Shown here one piece after another: positions 12,201 to 24,898 of a DNA stretch of 64,000 nucleotides (its first letter is position 1; each line of letters begins with the position of its first letter). The translations under genes were made by a program, and so were the position numbers. Origin of the DNA: Lineus longissimus (Eukaryota > Nemertea > Pilidiophora > Heteronemertea > Lineidae); the NCBI RefSeq assembly GCF_910592395.1, contig NC_088322.1:8799431-8863430 (forward strand), given 5' to 3'. Under the pieces are notes generated by a model. The model was not told the DNA's origin and searched no databases. It worked only from the letters and a program-made list of their open reading frames with translations.

Positions 12201-15200
12201 GAACATTCAAACCTCCTTTGCTGAGTGGCTGCTCAAGGAGGATACCGCGGTGACGTCACATCACGTGATCCCGACCCATATTAGTGATCGCTATGGCCAA
12301 TCAGATTCAGTCTACTGACAGCACCAGTACTGAACACATCTCCACGTTTCACTGTCTGGTGCGCTTTTGTACACAAAAACACCAATAGACATGAAATATT
12401 GCAATACCTAGTATGGATTCTTCCTGTGTAAAATAAAATTTACAGAGCAGATTGACTTCCACGAATAAAAAAGACGTTTGGCGTGGCCAAAGTGCGGAAA
12501 TAATGTCTCCGCTAAAATACACTACGAAATACACTAGGCAATGCACTACGCAATATACAGTAGAGACGCAGTTGAGTTTGTTATTGTTTTGACTTAGAAG
12601 CCCGCCCATATCATAATATATTCATGTATTCATGAAGTATGAACTCATTTCTGTCCCATATAACTCTAAGAACAGTCAATTTCTCCTTAAATCATCACCG
12701 AAACCGCGATATCCGCAGGAAGATTTCGTTCTAGTGTCCGAAAATGCATGATCTTACAGGGGCGCTAACTCGACAAATAGAGGGGATCTATGGGGATCTA
12801 TGCGAGTTTTAGGTATTACAGGTCTCGAACTTGTAAAATCTGTAAACATGCCTCCAAATCCCATTATGATAATGAAGAGATTGCCCCATATCTGGGAGAC
12901 TGTTTTGAAACCATCGCTAATTTTGGAAGATCGGTGCCCGGCTATTTGGTTTAAAAAACCCTATTTTTCCCCATCAAAACAGCACTTTTCATTATTCAAA
13001 TGATAGCTTATTGTCTGAAGACTTATTTCATAGCAGAAAAGTACTAATAACTCTGATTTGATGCGAAAAATCTAACTTTTTTGATGACTTGATTTTCCCT
13101 TGGCCGTGGATCGAGTTTGTTTACAATATGCAGCGCCATCTTGGAAAAGCCGTGACGTCACCGCGGTATCCTCCTTGGTGGCTGCTATATTAGCGAGCTT
13201 CTTACTTCCATACATTTTCTATATGAGGTCTGACATAACATGCCACTTGCCACAGTTCCTGCACTTGACATAACATGCTACTTGCCACAGTTCCTGCACT
13301 TGATGTTAAATACAATCCCACATTTGCAAAATTTATACAGTTTGTCTTTGAGTAACACTAGTCTTTGTCTGAGGGTTTGGTGAGGCTTGAAACACACTTT
13401 CAACCGATATCTGTTAAAAACTCACCGCATGCGTTCCGATACCCCCCCCCCCCCTGTTGTATGGTAAGACAACCATCCTGGGTCTACCACCCAAACCTTG
13501 AGAGTGGGTTTTGGCCTTATATTAGTTTCCCTCCTTTGGGTGCAAGTGAACAAGGGAAGACCACAATGTAATGCAATGTGCATTCTTCGGATCACAAATG
13601 AAGGATGAAAAGGCGTATCATATGATATTCGTACTAATTCGATGTTAATATGGTGAAAGCGGTCATGTTTTGAAGGCAGTAATTTCTTTCTGTAAGCAGG
13701 CAATCCTACTTGGCACGATGTGGTGCATTTGTTGGACAATTTATATAGAATCGTCTTCCCCAGCCGGGAATATTGTTTTCCTAGCGCTCAAATATTAGCA
13801 ACAACCTGTACATTGTTTAATATTATGCTACCAAATGTTCTTGGCCAATAGCGTAACTCGATTCACATCATGTGATTTCAAGTCATCACATCGTATCGGA
13901 TCCAAAAAAGCAATAACGGATCCAAAAAAATGTCGTAACGGATCCTAAAAGGTTTTAATCCAATCAAAATATTATTATTATTATCATTATTTTCCTTTGG
14001 ATTGATTTCTTTGCCAAGACATTTGATTGCATAATATAGCAAATAGTGGATGTTTAAGGTCGTCCAATATGGAATTTTGCTGGACGAAGAAATGTCATGG
14101 CGGACATTATTGTATAATAATGTTAATGGTGGACCCTATTCATGATACCCGGAAAATATACTACAGCGAGGACTTATTGTGATATGTATCAGTAACAGTG
14201 AAAATGTCAGAATACAATAAAATAATAAAAGGCAAAGGCAAAGACATATTGCAGCGATGACCTGTGTCACAGACTACGTGCACATCCATTGCATTCAATA
14301 AAACGATAGTAGACCAATCAAAAGACAGGGCGATATGACCCCGACTGGGATGCCTGAATGCATTGTATGGTATATCCATACAACTCCTTGACCACTTCAT
14401 GAGACGTTTGTGCGCTGGTGCTCATAATGCTTGTAACTGTGTATTGTGTTCTACCTGAATACAGAAAATAGAATTAATTAATAGTAAGTTTTGTAATTCC
14501 AGCCAATCTTCTTTTATTTCAAAACAGTACGGCTCGAAAGGAATTTAGCACGGCGCTTTTCAAAGGTGGCTATCAGCTTACTTTGTCCCACATCAAGCCT
14601 ATCAGTGCTAGATATGAAGAAAGGTTACATGTTTCACGATAACACTGATGAATGTACATTCTTGATAATATCAGTTCCAATTTAAGAAATGTGATTACGG
14701 TAGAATTTTTTAAGATTTCGGCGGAACCTATCGTTCTCTCCGACACGACCCCCCCCCCTTATTTCTGTTGTCATCCAGGCTCTATTGCGCTAAAACATTG
14801 ATGTCTGTTCTGCGTAGTACTCCTCAATAGCTATACCAGACACAATTTCCAAAGATTTCAGTTCAACAGGTATTCACTGAAGTTTGAGACACGCCCAAAC
14901 TCAGTGAACAAGTCCTTCAGTTAATGAGCCCCACTTCCTCTGCATGCTGCAAACAAGAAACGAAATGACTATTACCGAGATAAAGTGTACTAGACTGAGG
15001 TCATCTGCACTACTCTAATGCATGCCACTGCGAAATCTGATCTGGCCTAATATGCCGCTGCCAGCTCCTAGGGGACAGACTGACTTCGGTGGTGTTTACT
15101 GGGAACTTTGACATAACTTGCAACTTTCAGGTTAAAGCAAGGTTGAGGTTATAGTATATTCCTTCTGGTACATTCCACTCTTGTGCATTATTTATTGCAG

Positions 15201-16378
15201 CTTAAAGCTTATTCAGTTATTCCGTTTGGAAGTCACCGTCCTGTTGAAGGCCAATAGGATGAAAAACCAACATTTCTATACTTGTAACTTTAATTTCGAA
15301 CATATGCTCTCTCACTTCAGACAAAAACGTCAGCAGAATCACGAAGAGATGTTTCGCCATCAGCCTCATTTTTGTCGCAGTGGTCATCGGTATCTTTCTC
15401 GTTTACCTCAAGATCTCACCGCATCCCGCTCTCGCGAGACTTAGCCTATCGAACCTGAGGGGCCTACGTGATCGTCTGTATTATAAAAAATGGAATGAGA
15501 CGATGGAAGATGTCACAGGAACACAAGTAGTGTCATCATATCAAAGTGACCCGAATTACACCACCCCGATAACAATTACAGCAGAAATGACGCCAGTACC
15601 ATCGCTAATGGCAATTGAAACCATTCTGCTGGCAAAAGATGAACCAAAGCTCTCGAATCCTTTTGAATTTGACAAAGAAGGTCCGGATGAACAATTCAAG
15701 AGGTCATGTTCGAAAGCTGAGATTAAACATTACGTCGATTTATTGCGAAAGGTGGGCGAGCTTTTGAAGAAGGCTAACATCACGTATTTCATGTATAGCG
15801 GCACTTTGTTAGGATCCTATCGTCATTTTGGTTTCATTCCTTGGGATGATGATATTGATATAATGGTGCCGTATCCGGATAGAGCCAAAACTAAGAAAGC
15901 GCTTTCCGTCCCTGGTTACGAGTGCGTAACTAATCAAGGAGCCCGCTGGAAATTTAATGACAAGCGAGATAAATTAATTAGAAAGAGTTTACAGTGGCGT
16001 TGGCCTTTTGTTGACATCACGTTCTACAAGGAAGATCAAAACAACGTATGGGACAGCGATACGACAAATTTTGGCCCCTATGTTTATAATAAGTCTTGGG
16101 TATTTCCGCTGACGAAGCGCCCTTTCGAGGGCTACTGGTTTCCTGCACCGAAGAACACTAAAAAATGCTTGGAGAATAACATTGATTTATCAATGTGTGT
16201 CACTGCCAGTTGGAATCATAGACATGAACATCACATTTCTAAAGTGTATAGAAAAAAATGTGATGAATTCCGCCTATATCACGCGTTTGTAAACCGTACT
16301 CGACTGCCAAATGGCAAGGTGAAGGAAATGCTGACCTTTGGTTCACGCGTTTTACAAACAGTTCTCTTTGACAGTTGA
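9249..16378 (+). CDS. LicD family type II membrane protein, copy 1
   Basis: Coding is almost all in exon 15321-16378. It encodes a short basic cytoplasmic tail, one membrane helix (about residues 14-32), a Ser/Thr-rich stalk and a LicD domain with GTLLGSYRHFGF, then PWDDDID at about residues 176-182, the metal-binding acidic cluster of this nucleotidyltransferase-fold family. LicD relatives transfer phosphocholine or related phosphate-linked groups to glycans, and animal members such as the fukutin group act in the Golgi; the substrate here is unknown. The exon has no ATG ahead of the helix and follows a cttcag acceptor in phase 1. A candidate first exon, ATG GAA G|gtatgt at 9249-9255, has the matching phase and would give MEDKNVSR..., 354 residues. 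The main exon is certain; the first exon, 6 kb away, is inferred. About 40 residues longer in the stalk than copy 2. Confidence 0.88.
12234..13177. mobile_element. Mutator-like non-autonomous element, copy 1
   Basis: A 944-bp element with perfect 26-bp terminal inverted repeats beginning CAAGGAGGATACCGCGG and ending in the CRE-like palindrome GTGACGTCAC. It is flanked by a perfect 9-bp direct repeat GTGGCTGCT at 12225-12233 and 13178-13186. A nearly identical copy lies at 21333-22275 with a different 9-bp duplication. A 9-bp target duplication with short inverted ends fits the Mutator (MULE) superfamily. The 86-codon minus-strand frame inside is not transposase-like, so I read the element as non-autonomous. 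Confidence 0.92.
13231..13300. repeat. 35-bp tandem duplication
   Basis: Two adjacent copies of a 35-bp unit beginning TGACATAACATGC differ at one base (CCACTTG versus CTACTTG). Confidence 0.85.
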
Positions 16379-18210
16379 TGACACTGTAAGCGGTAAAGGA
16401 GAAGGCAACGCCATTTAAATAATCTTGATGAGAAGTGGAACCAGCTATCAGTTAGGAGAGCAAGCTTTGTCATATATTGTCTTTTTAGAGCACATGTAAT
16501 TCAGTTTTGTATGCCATATATTTGATAGACTGTTGTCAACTGGCAGGAGGCAGTCGTGGCTGGCAGTGCATTGGCGCGTTTTATATTGCGGATATTTTTA
16601 CATTCATGACAAAATTACTCGAAAACTAAAAGGGAGATTAAGATTACCTATTTTACTTTAATCTATTTCTGAGAAGTCCAGATCTAGCAGAAGCATGAAA
16701 AACTCTAACCCCAACTTAGCTTACAGCGCGATGTGCGTCGAGAAAACTTGTTAAGAGCCAGTTTTAATTGAATCAGGCGGATTTCTATCATAGAGTGATA
16801 TGTGACCATCTTTGATTTGCCTTAAATTTTTTCGGGTGAAAGGCCTATCGGTAGATAGAAAAATCCTGAAATTCCAGGTCCAAAAAAAACTAAGATTTTT
16901 TTCCAGGGCCTCTGGAATGATCACTGCTGTGAGGGTGACAATTGGACTTCTTAAAAAATAACTTTTGAAGTTGAAATATCTCAATGCGCCAATGACTGCC
17001 CAGCTGTATTTTGATATATGTCAGTCTATGATGGAAGGAGCTGCAGAAAATCAAAAAAAATCGGTGGGTGGTTGAGGGTGCGGCTTGTAGGGGGCACTGC
17101 AAAACAGTATTTTTTTCTGAAATGACACTTGTATCTCATACAATCCTGCACTTCGCCCTCAACATCCCAAGCTAGTTTATGAATGATAGGATTCCATTTG
17201 CTTGCCCAATACTATGCCACATCAAAATATTGCAGGATAATGAAGGTGCGAGGGTATAGGTGGCGCCGAGGTCGGTGTAAATGTTGAAATCAGTGCTTTT
17301 GGGGGTCCAATATCTAATTGCGCCCTTATCACATTTGAATGAAATCTTTTTTTATCAGACAGCCCCATTGACCCTTTTATAGCTATCATCCAATCATGAA
17401 TTGAGCAAAATTAAGCAAAACGTGAGGGAGCGTTGGGAGAGAACGCTTCGGCCTATTCACTTGGAACTTTCAAGGCGGTGGGCAGTTGTCAGATAAAAAG
17501 AACCCTCAAAATTTCAGCTCTGTACACCAAGCTATCCCATTCATCCAAAATCAGGCAAAGAAGGACTTGTCATCAGAAAGCCGATAAGACGTTTTTCTTT
17601 TTCTTTCTTTCATTTTCCTCTTTGGATCACGAGTAATGATCCCAGTATCATTAGTACGAATCAATAATGTCTGTGTGTTACATGCAAGATTGTACATAGT
17701 CGAGGATACCGGTGTAATGTTTTTGAGTGTTTCTGTTTTTGAGTGCTTCCCCTCATTGTTTGGGAACGCTCAAAAATAGATTGACAATTTTTTCTGTGTA
17801 TCCCCCCTATTGAAAAGTCGTGGTCTCTCTAGCTGCCTATTGTTTGGAAACACTGACACATGGGAAACAACCACAGATGTTACACCGGTAACTGACCCTT
17901 CATTGATAAGGTGAAACTAGGTCCGAGTGATGTATTACATGTATTAAGGCCAGGTCAGATCACACTACCCATACTGAGGTTTATATTGGTTGCGACTTCC
18001 GGAGCGCATTGAATTACTCATTTTATGCCACAAGTGCATAAGGGGACACTTATAGCGTTATGCCTTGATATATTGCAGCCGTCACGTAGATTACGATCAC
18101 ATATGAAGGGGTCCCAGCCAAAACAACCTACCGTAAGTCAATTTTCCAACTTTTCAGGAGAGGCCAAAGCATACCTGACTTCCTTCATATTTCCATTTAA
18201 ATTCCTGACT

Positions 18211-18240
18211 CAATTCAATTCAATTCAACTTTATTCTCCA
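18211..18240 (-). repeat. Possible LINE/SINE 3' tail, (TTGAA)n-like
   Basis: On the minus strand this reads AATAAAGTTGAA followed by repeated TTGAA units, the kind of short-repeat tail seen on CR1/L2-type non-LTR elements. Only the tail is recognisable. Confidence 0.35.
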
Positions 18241-19904
18241 AGACTATATACATAGTATGAGGACTTCAAAATAGTCACTGTTGCAACCCTGTGATATTGG
18301 TATCAAAATGTGGAGAATTAAGTCAACTTTCTCAGTCTGCACTCATATCAAAACAGCCTAAGTCTGACTTAGGTTGTTACCACCGGGACCCCATCATCTG
18401 ATGGTTTCCTTTGGTACAGCCTCGGGGAAGGTTGGTGACTTTCGAAGACAGAGCGTTCTCGATTATTGCAGCGAGGTTGTGTGGTACGCATGACCACTCC
18501 AAGTCGGGCAAGTCCCGAGCATGGGCCAACGTCTCTTTTTTCGTGAGGCATTCCTTGCTCGCTATTTACATCTGATCATTTAAGGTGTCGCAGATCATTT
18601 TTGTCATGTGTATGCAGTTCGGCACCAAAATCACTACATTTTGATTTTGATATAATTATTTGCTTTACGAGAGTGAAAAATGCTCGAAGACATTATTAAG
18701 GCCAATTAAAAGAATTACCAAAAGTTCACCTACATACCTAAAAGGAAACTATTTGTTTCAAAGAGGAAAATTCTAGTCAAACGAATAATCTCTTGTAGTG
18801 AGTGTGATTTCCTGACAACCGAGTCGGCATTTTACTTTTGTAATGAGGGTATGGTTGAGTTTGTTATATCCATCCTGTCGCAGTACAATGGGATGCTTTT
18901 ATATAAGTTGCAGTATGCATGCAACTGGCGGTTTGTATACAGCTCGCACTAATGTAACTCCATGCGGTATTTATATTGTACTTAGAGTATGGACAATGTA
19001 GTTCACCTGTTTTTCGGAAATATCTTTTGATTTTTTTTCTTGTCCAAATAAAAGGTCACTACTGCTGTACAATTGAATAGTCATTTTCATTATCATTTTG
19101 CAAATAAAACAATTGGACAGGCGTCCGCGTTGGCGTTTCGGGGACATTGCGAAAACTCTTAGAATATCCCAGAAATAAAAGGACAAATGACCACAAAAAC
19201 ACCGTTTCTCAAAAAAACTAGCGATTTATACCAAATAAATCTGACGGGGGACAAAACTGCAAACAAATTTAGCAAGGCTATGAAAAATAATAAGGCCTGT
19301 AGTGAAAGATTTCAAGGAGAAAATCACTATATAACAATTCGAACTTAATAGTGTGTTTGGTAACCATTGAGGGTTTCCAGGGACGCAGATTGATAGCCTC
19401 AATTTGGTACACTTATCTGATTGGTTCTGGTCACCCAAGGTGTGGACCCTGGAAGTTCCAAATGTGTCTTACGTTGTTTCTTATTGGCCAATGTATTCCT
19501 CTGTGCACGCTATAAGACCCAGCGCTTCAGTTGAGAAGTCACTTTAGAATACTTTGACAATTACAGCAACAACCTAAAACGACATTTGAACTTCATCTCA
19601 TTCCTTGAATCTTTTAGGCGCCCAGAAACTAGTCCCCCACCCCCATATTACCTGCACTGAAATAGCATTTGTGACGATTTTTTTAGGATCTATTTTGAGT
19701 ATCACCACGCGTGAGCAAGATGCGGATGACTGTGTACAGCATTGGAAAATGAGTATTGGCTGTCGATGCTCCTCAGGTCTGTTCTAATATCAGGCACGTG
19801 ACGGGCGAATGTGAAGCCACCATCGTTGCTGCCTTTGAGTGGTAAACAGACAAAGTGTTACCATAGCAACTGTTGCAAAATGGCAAGGCAAAGAACCGGA
19901 GCAT

Positions 19905-20690
19905 TCCCAGATGGCAAAATTTATGGCCCCATATGGCTAATGTACGGGCAAGTGTGGGCAGCCATATGGGTACTCATGTGGGCAATTAATGTGGGTCCCA
20001 AGTGGGCAAATGTGGGCCCCACCTTTCCCCACCCAGACCCCACGTGGAATATGCACCCGGGTGTTCGGATGGGGACCATGTGGGCAAACCGGGCATGTAA
20101 GTTTTACATGGGTTCTATATGGACTTCCTTTTGGGTTCATTGAATGGCATTTTCTTATAATATAATTTTCATATAATATTGTGTACATTGGTCTTTATCT
20201 AGAGCTCATTTATTCTCTTCAGTTTTACAGTGTAGGCCTAACCTCCAGCACGTTGTACTGCTTCTGAATAAAAATCCCCTAACTGTTGAAGTTCTCACCA
20301 GCAACTCCTGGGTGAGATGAGTTGGACACTCTCCTCTCCACAGGGTGTAAGGGGTAAATATCTAGAGTGACCCTTGATGTCTTCATTGGCATACCACCAC
20401 TAGCAACTTGTGAAAAGTATAGAATCTGATGTTTCTGTGATGTTTTATGCCCATGGTTTGCATTAATTGATTTTGAGCATAAGTTTTACAACGTATATAC
20501 ATATGTTGAACATTATTAGTTGACTTGAACAATCAGCCCAAGTTGCCCATGTGATATCCAATGTGGGATCCACATGCATGTGACACATGGCAGTGAGCTC
20601 AGATCTGCCTACTTCGTCCCTATATGAAACCATATGCAAAATGTGCCTATATTTGCCTATACGTAACCCACATTGGACCTGGGTGTCCTC
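19905..20690. repeat. Degenerate CATATGGG/CATGTGGGC-rich element with inverted halves
   Basis: From 19905 to 20135 the plus strand is rich in variants of CATATGGG, CATGTGGGC and AATGTGGG. From 20520 to 20690 similar motifs occur in the opposite orientation (GCCCATGTG, CCCACATTG). The halves flank about 380 bp of A/T-rich sequence. The 110-codon frame at 19811-20143 is a Trp/Gly-rich translation of this repeat and not a gene. Confidence 0.55.
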
Positions 20691-21332
20691 GGGGTAACTG
20701 AGACACAGCAGAAAAAGCTTCAAAACCTATTCATTGATTCCATTTAGATTATGCGGTCCATACGGTTGAAAAGAAAACACTTCAAGAGGTGCTTTTGAAA
20801 GCGAATTCTATTATGTTCAAGATTTGACATCCACTCTGCATTGAATAAACTAGCATATACCCATGGAGCGGGCAAAGTTGAAATGTAATATACATTAGTT
20901 AAATGGGCACGATGATTGAGCTACATTAAATTTCTAACGTTACTGAAGTTTTATTAAAGGTTAAACACGAAATTAACTGCATTTAGGGACTTATTGCTGA
21001 TGCTATCTACATGCAACCCCCAATAGATTGATTGGAGTACGCTATTTTGCACAATGCATTGAGACCAGTGACAGCAGGTCCTGTTCCAAATAAGACCCTC
21101 ACATATTAGGCATATCACCTACCCACTCCCGTACCCAATGCCACTGTCGGACCAAAGCCAGGCGCATGGAGAGATGCAGAACGCAATTCAAACTGACAAC
21201 ATCAGTCAGTAAAGAATAAAACAAAGAGCAAGCGCTGGCCACTGTACATATTTTGTCCATCCTGGCATAACTGTTTATTGATACCCTGACTGCATGTTCC
21301 GGTGGGCCACTCAGCAGAATTTGCCTTATCAC

Positions 21333-22275
21333 CAAGGAGGATACCGCGGTGACGTCACATCACGTGATCCCGACCCATATTAGTGATCGCTATGGCCAAT
21401 CAGAATCAGTCCACTGACAGCACCAGCACTGAACACATCTCCATGTCTCACTGTCTGGTGCGCTCCTGTACACAAAAACACCAATAGACATGAAATATTG
21501 CAATACCTAGTGTGGATTCTTCCTGTGTAAAATAAAATTTACAGAGCAGATTAACTTCCACGAATAAAAAAAACGTTTGGCGTGGCCAAAGTGCGGAAAT
21601 AATGTCTCCGCTAAAATACACTACGAAATACACTAGGCAATACACTACGCAATATACAGTAGAGATGCAGTTGAGTTTGTTATTGTTTTGACTTAGAAGC
21701 CCGCCCATATCATAATATATTCATGTATTCATGAAGTATGAACTCATTTCTGTCCCATACAACTCTAAGAACAGTCAATTCCTCCTTAAATCATCACCGA
21801 AACCGCGATATCCGCAGGAAGATTTCGTTCTAGTGTCCGAAAATGCATGATCTTACAGGGGCGCTAACTCGACAAATAGAGGGGATCTATGGGGATCTAT
21901 GCGAGTTTTAGGTATTACAGGTCTCGAACTTGTAAAATCTGTAAACATGCCTCCACATCCCATTATGATAATGAAGAGATTGCCCCATATCTGGGAGACT
22001 GTTTTGAAACCATCGCTAATTTTGGAAGATCGGTGCCGGCTATTTGGTTTAAAAAACCTTATTTTTCCCCATCAAAACAGCACTTTTCATTATTCAAATG
22101 ATAGCTTATTGTCTGAAGACTTATTTCATAGCAGAAAAGTACTAATAACTCTGACTTGATGCGAAATATCTAACTTTTTTGATGACTTGATTTTCCCTTG
22201 GCCGTGGATCGAGTTTGTTTACAATATGCAGCGCCATCTTGGAAAAGCCGTGACGTCACCGCGGTATCCTCCTTG
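21333..22275. mobile_element. Mutator-like non-autonomous element, copy 2
   Basis: A 943-bp copy of the element at 12234-13177 with the same 26-bp perfect inverted ends. It is flanked by a different perfect 9-bp duplication, CCTTATCAC at 21324-21332 and 22276-22284. Only scattered base differences and a one-base indel separate the copies, so both inserted recently or were homogenised. It lies between the two LicD genes. Confidence 0.93.
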
Positions 22276-22284
22276 CCTTATCAC

Positions 22285-24898
22285 TCAGGTCAGTGTTTCT
22301 CGAATAGAACTAAAATAGAACAGGTTAATCATTAATCTCCCTGCTAATACCCTGCACCATGGACCAGGTTGTATAGTACTACATACGTGCTGGAAGCTAA
22401 TACTGATGTGGCAGGGAGAATATGCGTGAAGTTTGTGTATGCTTTTGAGAATGAGCGGAGCTCTCCAGTCGACGTGCTCTCTGAAAAGTTCTTATTTATT
22501 CCAAAACCACCAAGATATTCGACGTATGACACCCTCAGTGACACTCTTACTTATGATCCACACCTACGAAACCAAAAGTTGCAAGAATTCGACGCATTTT
22601 CGAGGCCCAATTTTGAAACAAAAATCGCCTCCTATTTAGCGGCCACAACGCGCATTATAGTATAGATAACTACCCCCGCGATATGGCAAATTCACTGGAT
22701 ATTGCTTACCGGTACGCTATCTCTCTCTACGGCTGCGCTGGACACTATCTCGGTCAGTGATTTTACTGCGATGGTCTGATACGCATGTTTTGGCTACCGT
22801 TCATGATCAATACGTCAATAATTATTCGCGGGCGTGGTCTTTGCTAATACTCATGTGTGCGCTTCTATTGCTTTGGCTAACGACCTTGACCTTCTACCTG
22901 CCCTATATTTCGGAGGTTGGCATCTACCCTACACAACATTCAGCTGTCCATCTGGATAGACTTGGGATAGACCACGGAATGCCATTTTCGTACCGCCATT
23001 TGTGATTTTAAAGGAGTACACTCAATTCGAGGCTCGGTATGATACGATACGATGATACGAGTCGAACACGCCATTGCGAACAGCAGATATTAATATGACC
23101 ACGGATACATTGAGGAGCCTCGTCAGACGAATTCTTTCTAACAAGCAGGGTCATTTTATTACACCGATCGGATACTCCGGGTGCCGTGGGATATATTTGC
23201 AGCCCCTCCAGTAAGTTTTATTCGCACACTCACACTACTGCCACACGCACTAACATCTGCCACAGCATTTTAGCGAGTATAGAGTTTGTCAAATTTTTAG
23301 GAGATCCAATTGCGAAACTAGTCAGATTATAGCTAAGAGTAACAAGGCTGGTTACTTTAAGGGGGTTCATCCGCACATCACCAGAAAGCTCGTGATCTCT
23401 ACTTTTAGAATCCCATTGAAAATAGATGACGCCATTCGGGGTATTCCCCCTAAAACCATGCGGTTATTTCTGTGTCAAATTGCATAAATTACCCATATTA
23501 TTGTTCGGCATATTCCGAGTGATTTGATTTGCCCCGAACATCTCCGAACGAACATGTGAACAGCGGCTGATTAGAAGATGCGCTTGATTGGCTAAAGGCA
23601 TGTGGAGTTTTTACACAGGTTTCATATTGTGTGGCAGAGAAGGTGGTGCCACCCCACCCCAAAATATAGCTCTTTTTGGGGGCTGTAAAGTAAATGTAAA
23701 CTCGCTAATTCATATTGAAAACCACCGCACTTTGTAGAGTAATGATCTAATTGTCATTTGGAACTGGTTTAGAGAGATTTGGGGCCTTTTTAAAAGAAAA
23801 TGGTATGCGGCATAGTTCGGGGAGTCAAAATTCAAGATGGCCACCGTATCCTAGCAACCGAGGTGGTATACCAGATTTGGTGGTATTTTGGGAATTAGGG
23901 ATGACCCATGTGTATACCCTGCAAATTGCATTCAATTCCATCCAGAAATTAAAAAACAAGTTTTCCGACCCATGTCCCCCTTAGATATTATGGTTATTCA
24001 CTGCTGCTTAGAGGAACGGTTGCCAAGCCAATGCTTTGGTTGTGAAAGTCTTTCTATCGAACGTCACCCAGATATGTCGGCGTGACACGCTATCCAGGTA
24101 TCATGGCTTCGGGATAGAGCGGAGAATACGTGTAAAGGGCTTTGAGATCAACGATGTACACAGTTAAGGTGATACATTGTCGGTTTTTCATTTCGTCAGG
24201 TTTTAAAAAAAGAAATAAAAGAATGTAAGCCACAAATATTGTTGAGATTGGTTGAAAATGAATAGATTTTTGCCTATTCGATTAGGCAAACCGCTAGCAC
24301 GTCTAACTGCACTGCAAAATCGGGCAAACTGTTGATCAACTCCTCATCTCTCTGGGGAGTGGGAGGGCATCGAGGGCGGACTTATTCCACATAAGGCTGC
24401 AGCATAGCATAATTTAAAGCCACCAGGCAAGTCACGCCCCCGGTCACTCCGATTAGAGAGTTATTTTGAAGAATATTTCTTTCCTATCCGACCCTGATAG
24501 TTTTGTACTCCCTTTAAAGGCCTACGCCGTAAGTTAAAAATTTGAAATTTGTATTTCGAATTCCAATTTCGTAAATATGTACTGAATATGAATTTCAGCC
24601 CTATCTTTGAGTGGACAGATACACAAATATGCAAATGCGAAGTTTCAGCAAATTCCTATCGATGATAACTGCACTACGGCATTGCGTTCAACAGAATGTC
24701 TATTTTCCAGTAATTCCGAACGGTGTACCCCTTAAAATGTAATATTTGAAGTAGTTCAAGCGATGTCAACGCGTAGGAGGACAATGAGAATTTAGTACGG
24801 AAGGCAGAAAAAAATTTAAAATAATAACTCCAGGTAATAAGATTTCTTTGATTTTCTTACTCTTAAATTTGTATCATTCCTCTTCTATCTCGTTTCAG
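22285..24898. other. Intergenic region upstream of LicD copy 2
   Basis: No gene was recognised. The open frames (such as 22369-22665) have no splice signals or family resemblance. A short GATAC-rich stretch lies near 23040-23060. Any 5' exon of LicD copy 2 would be here, but I could not identify one. Confidence 0.45.

Larger units (their letters stand above)
9256..15320 (+). other. Putative 6-kb first intron of LicD copy 1
   Basis: No supported exon was found between the candidate first exon and the main LicD exon. It contains G/C runs (9974, 13442, 14750), the Mutator-like element at 12234-13177 and a 35-bp tandem duplication at 13231-13300. If the first-exon assignment is wrong, most of this is intergenic. 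Confidence 0.45.
16379..21323. other. Intergenic region between LicD copy 1 and the second Mutator-like element
   Basis: No gene was recognised. It contains a TTCAA-rich stretch at 18211-18240, which read on the minus strand looks like the 3' tail of a non-LTR retroelement, and a repeat-bearing element at about 19905-20690. Open frames are short and lack splice context. Confidence 0.5.

Noticed and set aside
12349-12609. 86-codon minus-strand frame conserved in both Mutator-like elements (also 21448-21708)
   Set aside because: Conservation is explained by recent copying of the element; the sequence has no transposase features.
19811-20143. 110-codon Trp/Gly-rich open frame
   Set aside because: It follows the CATATGGG/GTGGGC repeat motif and has the composition of the repeat rather than a protein.
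22369-22665. 98-codon open frame downstream of the second Mutator-like element
   Set aside because: No splice sites, homology or codon pattern supporting a gene; the overlapping minus frame is equally open.
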